64,000 nucleotides of DNA from Prochlorococcus sp. AG-402-L09 (GTDB taxonomy: Bacteria; Cyanobacteriota; Cyanobacteriia; PCC-6307; Cyanobiaceae): positions 98,657 through 162,656 of the forward strand of contig QCIK01000003.1 of the NCBI GenBank assembly GCA_003216715.1. Reading direction: 5' to 3'. Below the pieces are notes generated by a model. That model did not search any database, had not been told where the DNA came from, and worked only from the letters and a program-made list of their open reading frames with translations. Position numbers and translations under genes: made by a program. Shown here one piece after another: positions 1 through 8,049 of this stretch (its first letter is position 1; each line of letters begins with the position of its first letter).

Positions 1-1017
1 ACAGCTAAAATAATCGATGCAAGTGCATCAATAGTCCCCTTTAAATTACCTAAAAAGTTAAATAATTATCTCATTAATAGTATCAAAACTGGATCTATAA
101 AATCTTATCCTGATAGAAGTTATTTTGAAGTCAAAAATTCTATTGCGAAATGGCATAATATTGACCCTTCAATGATTTTACCTGGTAATGGAGCTTCAGA
201 ATTGTTTACTTGGGCAGGAAGAGATGCAAGTTTAAATGGCGTAAGTTCTTTACCCTCTCCTGGTTTTGGAGACTATCAAAGAGCTTTAAAATGCTGGAAT
301 GCTTCTTATATACATAATCCTATTCCTTTATCTTGGACTAATAGTAATCCTCAGTCATTTCCCATTAAACCAAAAACCGATGTCTTATGGATTACGAATC
401 CACACAATCCAACTGGGCAATTATGGAGTCGTTCATCAATAGAAAAATTATTAACTAATTATAAACTCGTAATTTGCGATGAAGCATTTATTTCTCTTAC
501 ACCAGGGGGTGAAAATCAATCAATAATAAATTTAACTAAAAGCCATAAAAACCTTATAGTTATAAGAAGTTTAACTAAGTTTCTAGGTATTGCTGGATTA
601 AGGGTTGGATACGCCATAACGAACTCAGATAGATTATTAAAATGGAAAGAGATAAGAGATCCATGGCCAGTAAATACGCTAGCAATAAATGCAACTAATA
701 TGATCATGAAAGATTCTAAAATGCATAAAAAAAGATTAAATAAAATTCATAAGTGGATAGAAGAAGAAGGGAAATGGTTACATAAAAGTTTGTCAGAATT
801 TTCTACTATTAAGCCTCTACCCTCGACTACGAATTTTCAATTAATTAAAAGTGATAGTTCTATATTAAATCTTATTGAGAATTTAAAAAAAAGAGGAATT
901 TTATTAAGAGACTGTAGATCATTTATAAACCTAGATAAAAATTGGATTAGAATAAGTCTCCAAAAACGAAAACAAAATCTTCAAATTATTAATACTTTAA
1001 AAGATTACATTAACTAA
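1..1017 (+). CDS. cobD: CobD-like PLP aminotransferase / threonine-phosphate decarboxylase, 5' end outside window
   Basis: The reading frame is already open at base 1, so the true start lies upstream. The first in-window ATG (172) falls inside the fold and is not the start. The protein is a fold-type I PLP enzyme. It shows a substrate-loop NPHNPTG, a PLP-binding DEAF and the Schiff-base lysine in RSLTKFLGIAGLR. The combination resembles L-threonine-O-3-phosphate decarboxylase (CobD), which makes the aminopropanol arm of cobalamin, more than HisC, but the two families are close. No other cobalamin gene is visible nearby, so the role is inferred from similarity. The last 8 bases overlap the end of the convergent murG. 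Confidence 0.75.
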   Translation, partial: TAKIIDASASIVPFKLPKKLNNYLINSIKTGSIKSYPDRSYFEVKNSIAKWHNIDPSMILPGNGASELFTWAGRDASLNGVSSLPSPGFGDYQRALKCWNASYIHNPIPLSWTNSNPQSFPIKPKTDVLWITNPHNPTGQLWSRSSIEKLLTNYKLVICDEAFISLTPGGENQSIINLTKSHKNLIVIRSLTKFLGIAGLRVGYAITNSDRLLKWKEIRDPWPVNTLAINATNMIMKDSKMHKKRLNKIHKWIEEEGKWLHKSLSEFSTIKPLPSTTNFQLIKSDSSILNLIENLKKRGILLRDCRSFINLDKNWIRISLQKRKQNLQIINTLKDYIN

Positions 1018-2068
1018 TTGACTTTATAATCTCAAATATCTTATTTTCAGAATTGATGAAATCATAATTATTCATATTTGATTTCATTTCATTGAGAGAA
1101 TTAGAATCTATCAAATTAGATATAGCGTTTTTTAAAATATCTTTTTCTGGATCATGTTGATTAACTATTACAGCCCCTCCATATCTAGCCATATAAGCAG
1201 CATTTAGTTCTTGATGTTGATCGGCAGAAGCTGGAAAAGGTATTAAGATTGAAGGGGTCTTGGTTACCATTAATTCACAAATTGCACCAGATCCTGCTCT
1301 ACTTATTGCAAGATCAGCATTTCGCAGCAAGGCCGATATTTCATTACTGAATTGTCTTACAACCAAATTATCGTGAGTATCAACTTTATCTAATTTTTTA
1401 TAGAAACAATCGTTTTTACCGGTCAGATGAATAACTCTACAACCTTTATCAAGCAACCAAGGCAAGATATTCCTCACCATCTTATTCATTTTTATTGCTC
1501 CTTGACTACCTCCCATAACTACAATCAATGCCCCTTCTCCAAGCGGCACCCAAGAGGGAAGAGACTGATCTGAAAAAAATTCTGACCTTACAGGTGTTCC
1601 AGTAAAACTTGTTTTACACCCTGGCAAATACGCAGATGCTGATGGGATTCCCAATGCAACATGGTCACAAAATCTACCCAATAACCTAGTTACTTTTCCT
1701 GGAATAGCATTAGATTCATGCAACAGAATAGGGATGCCAGTCAGTTTTGCACCGAGAATACTAGGCGCAGATATATACCCACCAGTAGTAAAAACAACGT
1801 TAATTTTTTTTTGACGTAATAGAAAAGAGACCCGAAAAGAAGCAATGAGTAATTTACATAAATCAAACATTTTTCTAAAAATATTTCCTTGTAAACCTCC
1901 GACTTTTAGCTTTATTAAATTGTATTTTTTGGGAACCAGTTCAATCTCTAGTCTATTTGGCACACCTAACCACTCAATTTCCCAAGAATTTGAAAGTGAA
2001 TCAGCAAAAGACAATGCAGGATAAATATGCCCACCCGTTCCGCTTGCAGCAATTAAAAGGCGAGGCAT
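1010..2068 (-). CDS. murG: MurG, lipid II-forming N-acetylglucosaminyltransferase
   Basis: MurG transfers GlcNAc from UDP-GlcNAc to lipid I on the inner face of the cytoplasmic membrane, giving lipid II for peptidoglycan. The 352 residues match the family length. The N-terminal glycine-rich loop SGTGGHIYPA, the HESNAIPG segment, the GGSQGA loop that starts the second Rossmann domain, and the acceptor and sugar-nucleotide signature SRAGSGAICEL followed by DQHQELNA are all present. The ATG start is at 2068. It is convergent with the CobD-like gene, overlapping it by 8 bp, and divergent from the exported protein gene at 2124. No other mur gene is in the window. Confidence 0.97.
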   Translation of the reverse strand: MPRLLIAASGTGGHIYPALSFADSLSNSWEIEWLGVPNRLEIELVPKKYNLIKLKVGGLQGNIFRKMFDLCKLLIASFRVSFLLRQKKINVVFTTGGYISAPSILGAKLTGIPILLHESNAIPGKVTRLLGRFCDHVALGIPSASAYLPGCKTSFTGTPVRSEFFSDQSLPSWVPLGEGALIVVMGGSQGAIKMNKMVRNILPWLLDKGCRVIHLTGKNDCFYKKLDKVDTHDNLVVRQFSNEISALLRNADLAISRAGSGAICELMVTKTPSILIPFPASADQHQELNAAYMARYGGAVIVNQHDPEKDILKNAISNLIDSNSLNEMKSNMNNYDFINSENKIFEIIKSIS

Positions 2069-2123
2069 AAATTAAGTAACCTTATTCTTGGAGGCTAAGT
2101 TATATTAAGTAAAAAAGGTAGGC

Positions 2124-2843
2124 GTGCGACATTCACTGATAGCGAAATCAATAATTTTCTTATTGCTATCTCCCCTAATGATCAACTCTGCTTTAAGTAA
2201 AAATATAGATCATCAGTTTTTAATTAATCGATTGGAGGGGCTCCTTAACCAGAGAAAGGATAATTCGCTGAAAGAGCTATTTCTACAACAATCATTCAAT
2301 CAATTTAATAAACAGTATTTAGCCTTTCTAAACAAATATAAAGATGCTAAATGGTCAATTCAACCAATAAGAAATATTCAAAATAAATCATTGCTAGATA
2401 TAAAAATCATATCAAAAAGAGAAATTGATAATCAAATTTACAACCTATATACCAAACAGATTGTTGAGGTAGAGACTTACAAAAATAAAATCAAAGGATA
2501 TGAAGTGATTGATGAAGAATCAATTCTGAATAGCAAAGAGTCACCTCTTATTATAAAAATTGTATCTCCAAATAAAGTTCTTACTGGTGAAAAATATGAA
2601 ATGAATTTAATTATTGAAAATCCATTAGACAATTATTTAACTGCTAGTGGAATGATCGTACTTAAAAACGAAGATAATAATAAAATATCAAATCATATCT
2701 TTGGGATTAAGCCGAATCAATCAGGTGGTTTATTTAAATTTATTCAAGCACCCTTAAAACCTGGTTATCAAAATATTTCAGCAATCATTACTCATCCTAA
2801 AGGGATTTATGTAATTACAAAGAAAATAAAAGTAGCTTTATAA
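2124..2843 (+). CDS. Predicted exported protein of unknown function
   Basis: I do not recognise a named family. The chosen start is GTG at 2124, with an AGG about 6 bases upstream. It gives 239 residues beginning with a classic signal peptide: Arg and Lys near the N-terminus, then a hydrophobic run IIFLLLSPLMI, and a likely cleavage after NSALS. The mature part divides into an alpha/beta first half (about 30-135) that could be NTF2-like, and a beta-rich second half (about 140-239) with hydrophobic strands like an Ig-type sandwich. Both fold suggestions are guesses from residue pattern. It lies alone between divergent murG and convergent pgk. A small periplasmic or membrane-anchored role is the most that can be inferred. 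Confidence 0.8.
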   Translation: MRHSLIAKSIIFLLLSPLMINSALSKNIDHQFLINRLEGLLNQRKDNSLKELFLQQSFNQFNKQYLAFLNKYKDAKWSIQPIRNIQNKSLLDIKIISKREIDNQIYNLYTKQIVEVETYKNKIKGYEVIDEESILNSKESPLIIKIVSPNKVLTGEKYEMNLIIENPLDNYLTASGMIVLKNEDNNKISNHIFGIKPNQSGGLFKFIQAPLKPGYQNISAIITHPKGIYVITKKIKVAL

Positions 2844-2855
2844 AAAACTACTTTT
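2828..2855. terminator. Candidate bidirectional terminator hairpin
   Basis: An 8-bp perfect inverted repeat, AAAAGTAG (2828-2835) and CTACTTTT (2848-2855), with a 12-base loop spans the stop codon of the exported-protein gene and faces the end of pgk. Both outer flanks are T-rich on the outgoing strand. The stem is AT-rich and weak, so function is plausible but unproven. Confidence 0.4.
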
Positions 2856-2883
2856 TATTAATCATAAAATTAGATTGAAATTA

Positions 2884-4089
2884 TTAAGCATCATCTAAAG
2901 CCAAAACTCCAGGAAGAACTTTCCCTTCCAAAAGTTCAAGGCTAGCGCCACCCCCAGTCGAGATATGAGACATGTTTTTTGCTAAGCCTGCTTTCTCAAC
3001 TGCTGCCACTGAATCTCCACCCCCAATAATTGTGCAGCATCCTTTAGCACTTAATTCAGCCAAAGTATTTGCTATCGCATTTGTTCCATTTGCAAATTTC
3101 TCAAATTCAAAGACACCCATCGGTCCATTCCAAATAACAGTTTTGCAATCTTTCAGAGCATCCTGAAAAAGTTCAACTGATTCTGAACCAATATCCAATC
3201 CCATCCAACCCTCGCTAATAGCATCTACTTTTGAAGATTTACTATTTGCATTAGGAGAAAAGTTATCGGCCAACACAACATCACTTGGCAAAAGAAACTC
3301 AACTCCTTTATCTTTCGCTTTCTTCTCCAAAGCACTTGCTAATTCAAGCTTATCTTCCTCGACGAGGCTATTACCAACAGATAATCCTCTAGCTTTGTAG
3401 AAAGTAAATATCATCCCTCCACCAACAATTATCTTGTCGCATTTATCAATCAAAGACTCCAAAACACCTATCTTACTACTTACTTTTGAACCGCCAACTA
3501 TTGCTGCCAAGGGTCTTTTAGGTTGATCTACAGCTCCTTGAAGGTACTTAAGTTCTTTTTCCATTAAATAGCCAGCGACACAAGGACTTAAGAACTTTGT
3601 AACCCCCTCAGTTGAGGCATGAGCGCGGTGGGCAGCTCCAAAAGCATCGTTAACATAGACTTCTGCCAAAGAAGCTAATTCCTTTGCAAATTCTGTATCG
3701 TTTTTTTCTTCACCAGCAATAAATCTAACATTTTCCAAAAGGACAACATCGCCATTGGACATGGCATCTACTTTTGACTTGGCTTCAGCTCCTACACAAC
3801 TTTCAGTTTTTACAACTGTTTTACCAAGCAATTCACTGAGCCTTTGAGCAACAGCAGTCAAACGCATTGTTTCATTAACCTCTCCTTTTGGCCTACCAAA
3901 ATGAGCAGAAAGAACAACTTTTGCACTCTTATCAATAAGGTCATGAATAGTTGGTAAAGCAGCACGAATTCTTGTGTCATCAGTTATTTGCCCCTCATCT
4001 CCTAATGGGACATTAAAATCAACTCTAACTAAAACACGTTTGCCGCATAAGTCTTCAGCGCCGAGACTTGACAGGGAACGCTTAGACAT
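2884..4089 (-). CDS. pgk: Phosphoglycerate kinase
   Basis: This enzyme interconverts 3-phosphoglycerate plus ATP and 1,3-bisphosphoglycerate, serving both the Calvin cycle and glycolysis in cyanobacteria. At 401 residues it is full length. The substrate-binding RVDFNVP and SAHFGRPKG segments are in the N-terminal domain. LLENVRF and [14 protein letters not shown] follow. The C-terminal nucleotide domain has the [11 protein letters not shown] loop, WNGPMGVFE and the final GGGDSVAA and [13 protein letters not shown] loops. The ATG start at 4089 is unambiguous. It is monocistronic as far as can be seen, with a long non-coding region upstream (4090-4568) that must hold its promoter. Confidence 0.99.
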   Translation of the reverse strand: MSKRSLSSLGAEDLCGKRVLVRVDFNVPLGDEGQITDDTRIRAALPTIHDLIDKSAKVVLSAHFGRPKGEVNETMRLTAVAQRLSELLGKTVVKTESCVGAEAKSKVDAMSNGDVVLLENVRFIAGEEKNDTEFAKELASLAEVYVNDAFGAAHRAHASTEGVTKFLSPCVAGYLMEKELKYLQGAVDQPKRPLAAIVGGSKVSSKIGVLESLIDKCDKIIVGGGMIFTFYKARGLSVGNSLVEEDKLELASALEKKAKDKGVEFLLPSDVVLADNFSPNANSKSSKVDAISEGWMGLDIGSESVELFQDALKDCKTVIWNGPMGVFEFEKFANGTNAIANTLAELSAKGCCTIIGGGDSVAAVEKAGLAKNMSHISTGGGASLELLEGKVLPGVLALDDA

Positions 4090-4568
4090 AATGTATAGGA
4101 TTCAGAAAGGAAACTGAGTGACCATAGCTCTTGGAAGGCACTAATTGGGTAATTACTAAGACATAGAAAAAATCTACCTAAACCTTTGAGAAACTAAAAA
4201 CAGCTTTTTAGATATAAAAAGTCTATAGTTAAAATAATTAATTACCCCTCAAATGCCTGCGATTCCTATAAAAAATAAGCTTATAGTGTAAGGCTAAAAA
4301 TCTAAATTTTTTTAAACCTACACTACGAGGAATATTTTTTCAGTGCAAAGTATTAAATATTGTAATTCTATCAATCTAAATTGATCAAAAAAATTTAACT
4401 CCAATCAGGATATTCTGAATAATTCAATTATTATTATCAACTAATTTAATCTTTTCAGATGATAAGTTGAACTTAGAATTTTTAAAACTACACTCCCAAA
4501 ATAAATCAAAAATCAACTTTTACAATTTTTAAATTAATCAATTTCAACCAACTTCTTTTTAAAATTCC
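4090..4568. other. 479-bp non-coding region between divergent pgk and rbgA
   Basis: No open frame with coding character was found on either strand. The region is very AT-rich with many T and A runs, and it must carry divergent promoters for pgk and the RbgA-like GTPase. It contains one long imperfect inverted repeat at 4285-4324 (listed separately). It is the longest gap in an otherwise compact window, so it could encode a small RNA. I see no match to a named RNA family. Confidence 0.6.
4285..4324. repeat. Long imperfect hairpin in the pgk/rbgA intergenic region
   Basis: AGTGTAAGG (4285-4293) pairs with CCTACACT (4317-4324) with one bulged A. Inside it, AAAAAT and ATTTTT can pair and extend the stem. 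It lies about 195 bp upstream of the pgk start and 245 bp upstream of the rbgA start, so it may be the end or the core of a small transcript, or a regulatory stem. Confidence 0.45.
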
Positions 4569-5432
4569 GTGAACAAGCAGCTTATACAATGGTATCCAGG
4601 ACATATTGCTAAAGCAGAAAAACAATTAAAGGAGCATCTGAATAAAGTTGATCTAGTTTTTGAAGTGCGAGACGCAAGGATACCCCTCGCCACTTCTCAT
4701 CCATATCTTCAAAAATGGTTAAAGGGAAAGAAGCAAATATTAGTTATTAATAGAAAAGACATGATCAATGCCGATGCCCATAAAGCTTGGGATAAAAAAT
4801 TACGGTCAGAAGGAAAAATCCCATGGTGGTGTGATGCAAAAGCTGGAACAGGCGTTCTCCAAATTAAACAAGCCGCTATTCGTGCTGGGCAAGAGTTAAA
4901 TCAAAGACGTCTCGACCGAGGGATGAAAAATCGTGCAATTAGAGTTTTAACTCTTGGTTTCCCAAATGTCGGAAAATCTGCTCTCATCAACAGACTAGTT
5001 AAAAAGAAGGTTGTATCTAGCTCAAGAAAACCTGGGGTCACAAGAAGTTTGAGATGGGTAAGATTGGGACAAGATCTGGATCTATTGGATGCTCCTGGAG
5101 TTCTGCCGCCTAGATTTGAAGATCAAAATGCCGCATTAAAATTAGCTATATGTGATGATATTGGTCAAGCCGCATACGATACTGAACAAGTAGCCATTAA
5201 CTTTATGAAACTACTTGAGACATTAGAAAAAAACCAAGAAGCGGGAATCAATTCAATGTGTCTACAAAATAGATATGGAATATTTGTCAATCAGACCATT
5301 AAAGACAAAACTTTATGGCTACTTTCAGCAGCAGAACGTCACACTTCTGGAGATACTCGAAGAATGTCCCAAAGATTACTTGATGATTTTCGCAAAAATT
5401 TGTTGGGCAATATCTCTCTTGAACTCCCATAA
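4569..5432 (+). CDS. rbgA: YlqF/RbgA-type circularly permuted ribosome-assembly GTPase
   Basis: RbgA (YlqF) GTPases act late in 50S subunit maturation. The circular permutation is visible: the G4-type motif NRKD (about residue 59) comes before the G1 P-loop GFPNVGKSA (about 131-139), which is followed by KPGVTRS (G2) and DAPG (G3). The N-terminal WYPGHIAKAEKQL signature is typical of the family. The start is GTG at 4569, giving 287 residues. The stop overlaps the start of rluD by one base (TAATG), so the two are translationally coupled. Both products act on the large subunit or its RNA. Confidence 0.95.
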   Translation: MNKQLIQWYPGHIAKAEKQLKEHLNKVDLVFEVRDARIPLATSHPYLQKWLKGKKQILVINRKDMINADAHKAWDKKLRSEGKIPWWCDAKAGTGVLQIKQAAIRAGQELNQRRLDRGMKNRAIRVLTLGFPNVGKSALINRLVKKKVVSSSRKPGVTRSLRWVRLGQDLDLLDAPGVLPPRFEDQNAALKLAICDDIGQAAYDTEQVAINFMKLLETLEKNQEAGINSMCLQNRYGIFVNQTIKDKTLWLLSAAERHTSGDTRRMSQRLLDDFRKNLLGNISLELP

Positions 5433-6412
5433 TGAATACAGAAATCAAACATGGGTTTGGGCAGGGCCCAGGAGAATTATTTGAGGGTAAATATAAGAAA
5501 CCTTTGCCTATGCGGCTTGATAGATGGCTGGTAAGTCAACGAGCCGAACAAAGTAGGGCTCATATTCAGAAATTCATTGAAGCGGGGTTTGCAAGAGTGA
5601 ACGGTAAAACTGGAAAAGCGAAAACTCCCGTTAGGCCAGGTGACGTAATTCAACTTTGGGTTCCACCACCTGAGCCTCTTCCTTACTTAAAACCAGAAGA
5701 AATTGATTTAGATATTTTATATGAAGATAATCATTTAATAGTCATTAATAAAACAGCAGGGATAGCAGTTCATCCTGCACCAGGGAATAAATCAGGGACT
5801 TTAGTCAATGGATTAATCAATCATTGTCCAGACTTACCAGGTATCGGTGGTAAATTAAGGCCTGGAATAGTTCATCGCTTAGATAAAGACACAACTGGAT
5901 GCATAGTCGTCGCGAAGACTCAAGAAGCCTTAGTTAAACTACAAATTCAAATACAAAAAAGAGTAGCCTCAAGAAACTATATTGCTGTTGTCCATGGAGC
6001 TGTTAAAGACAATGAAGGTATGATTGTCGGATGTATTGGTCGACATCCAAAAGATAGAAAAAAATATGCTGTGGTTGATGAAGAATCTGGTAGATATGCT
6101 TGTACACATTGGAAATTAATTGAAAATCTAGGAAATTTTTCTCTTCTAAAATTCAAACTTGATACAGGTAGAACGCATCAAATTCGTGTTCATAGTGCAC
6201 ACATGGGTCATCCTATTATTGGAGACCAAACTTACAGTAGATGTAAAAAATTGCCTATTAAACTGGGTGGCCAAGCTTTACATGCAGTTGAGTTGGGTTT
6301 AATACACCCAATAACATTAGAAAAAATGCAATTCATAGCTCCATTACCTGAAGATTTTGATCGACTTTTAAGAGTATTACAATTTAAAAATAATATTATT
6401 TCGGAAGTTTAG
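5432..6412 (+). CDS. rluD: RluD-family 23S rRNA pseudouridine synthase
   Basis: The product isomerises uridines in RNA, in this family usually in helix 69 of 23S rRNA. Residues about 28-90 form an S4 RNA-binding domain (MRLDRWLVSQ... VNGKTGKAKTPVRPGD). The catalytic domain has the motif HRLDKDTTG with the catalytic aspartate, and later TGRTHQIRVH. The length of 326 is normal for RluD. The ATG overlaps the rbgA stop by one base. The last 17 bases overlap the convergent ABC-transporter gene. Which uridines are modified cannot be read from sequence. Confidence 0.95.
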   Translation: MNTEIKHGFGQGPGELFEGKYKKPLPMRLDRWLVSQRAEQSRAHIQKFIEAGFARVNGKTGKAKTPVRPGDVIQLWVPPPEPLPYLKPEEIDLDILYEDNHLIVINKTAGIAVHPAPGNKSGTLVNGLINHCPDLPGIGGKLRPGIVHRLDKDTTGCIVVAKTQEALVKLQIQIQKRVASRNYIAVVHGAVKDNEGMIVGCIGRHPKDRKKYAVVDEESGRYACTHWKLIENLGNFSLLKFKLDTGRTHQIRVHSAHMGHPIIGDQTYSRCKKLPIKLGGQALHAVELGLIHPITLEKMQFIAPLPEDFDRLLRVLQFKNNIISEV

Positions 6413-8000
6413 GACAAGCTTTAACCATCTTTTTTGTTAGGTATTTTTGAGGATGATTTAACAAATTTTTACCAGAATTCTCTTCGATAATTTTCCCTTT
6501 ATCAAACACTAAAACTCTATGACAAAAGCCTGCCGCAACAGATAAGTCATGAGTTATAAACAAGATAGACAGTTTTAATTTCTCTTGCAAAGAGCGAAGT
6601 AACTCCAAAACTTCTGCTTGAATTTCTGCATCTAACATACTTACACTTTCATCACAGATAAGTATTTTGGGACTAAGTGCCAGTGCTCTTGCAATAACTA
6701 CTCTTTGCTGTTGACCTCCTGAAAGTTGAGAAGGTAAGCGTTGTTCATACATTACTGTGGGCGTCAAACCAACTAGTTCTAAAAGATGACGCGCTTTTTC
6801 TCTAGCCATAGATCGACTTAACAATTTATGGATAAGAATTGGATCTATAATTGCATCAATTACTGACATCTTAGGGTTCAAAGATGCAGAAGGATCTTGA
6901 AAAATAATTTGAATATATTTACGTAATTCTTTTAAAGATTTCCTATTAATAGTTGAAATATTCTTTCCAAGAAAAAAAACACTTCCACCTCTTGTAGGCA
7001 ATAAACCAATCAACGCTCTACATAGAGTGCTCTTTCCACATCCAGATGGGCCTACGATACCAAGAGTTTCACCTTTATAAAGAGAAAAGGTAACTTCATT
7101 AACAGCTTTCAACCAAAAAGAATTGAAGGGCCACAAGCCTAAATTGTGCCAGCAACGTAATCTATCGACTCTCAATAATGTAGTATTTTTATTAATTATT
7201 TCTCTCTCAGAACCCTCTAAAATTCTAACTGAGTTAACTAATCTTCGAGCAATATCAGTTTTTGGATTACCAACTATCTCTTTAATATTACCAGACTCGA
7301 CTATATTCCCACAATCAAGTATTGCAATTTTGTTGCACCATTTATATGCCATTGATAAATCATGACTGATTAATAGCAAAGCAGTCCCAATCTCATCACA
7401 AAGTAAGCTCAATTCATTCATGATTTGATCAGAAACTATTGTATCTAAACTAGTTGTAGGTTCATCAGCAATTATCAAAGGAGGTTTCAAACAAATTGCC
7501 AAAGCAATTGCTACACGTTGTTGCATTCCTCCACTAAATTCATGTGGAAAAGAATCAAATCTTATCGGATCTATTCCAACTTTTTCTAATAAGCTTTTAG
7601 CTTTTTTTACTGCATTATAAATTGGTTCAGCATTATCATGAGCTTTAAATGTATCAACCAAATGTTCGCCAACAGTCATTAAAGGATTTAAACGTGACAT
7701 AGGATCCTGAAATATCAATCCAACCTCTTTCCCTCGAATAGTTTGCAAAGAAAGCTTGTCTAAGTCCAATACATTTTTTCCATTTAAAACAATCTCACCA
7801 TTACAACGACATCCATTGGGAAGAAGCTGAATTACAGCCTTAGCAACAGTACTTTTACCACATCCTGAACTGCCAACTAATGCCAGCCTATCGCCACGAT
7901 TCATATTCAGATTTAATCCTTTTAACACGTAAGTAGTAGTATTTGGATAAATAGCATTTAGTTTATTTATCTTTAAAACTTCTTTTGATGAATTATTCAT
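6396..8000 (-). CDS. Fused double ABC ATPase of the oligopeptide/nickel (DppD-DppF) type
   Basis: Two ABC ATPase domains are fused in one 534-residue chain, as in GsiA or YejF. Domain 1 (about 8-255) has Walker A GSSGCGKST at 43-51, signature SGGMQQRV and Walker B with ADEPTTSLD. Domain 2 (about 275-530) has GPSGCGKST, LSGGQQQRV and a Walker B ending CDESVSMLD, where the usual DEPTSALD is altered although the catalytic glutamate is kept. Such proteins power import of peptides, glutathione or metal chelates. No permease or substrate-binding protein gene lies beside it, so the partner genes must be elsewhere and the substrate is unknown. The ATG start is at 8000, and it is convergent and overlapping with rluD. 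Confidence 0.92.
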   Translation of the reverse strand: MNNSSKEVLKINKLNAIYPNTTTYVLKGLNLNMNRGDRLALVGSSGCGKSTVAKAVIQLLPNGCRCNGEIVLNGKNVLDLDKLSLQTIRGKEVGLIFQDPMSRLNPLMTVGEHLVDTFKAHDNAEPIYNAVKKAKSLLEKVGIDPIRFDSFPHEFSGGMQQRVAIALAICLKPPLIIADEPTTSLDTIVSDQIMNELSLLCDEIGTALLLISHDLSMAYKWCNKIAILDCGNIVESGNIKEIVGNPKTDIARRLVNSVRILEGSEREIINKNTTLLRVDRLRCWHNLGLWPFNSFWLKAVNEVTFSLYKGETLGIVGPSGCGKSTLCRALIGLLPTRGGSVFFLGKNISTINRKSLKELRKYIQIIFQDPSASLNPKMSVIDAIIDPILIHKLLSRSMAREKARHLLELVGLTPTVMYEQRLPSQLSGGQQQRVVIARALALSPKILICDESVSMLDAEIQAEVLELLRSLQEKLKLSILFITHDLSVAAGFCHRVLVFDKGKIIEENSGKNLLNHPQKYLTKKMVKACPKLPK

Positions 8001-8049
8001 AAAAAGGTAGCAAGAAATGTTGAGTTTGAATAAAATAAATTAAGCTCCC

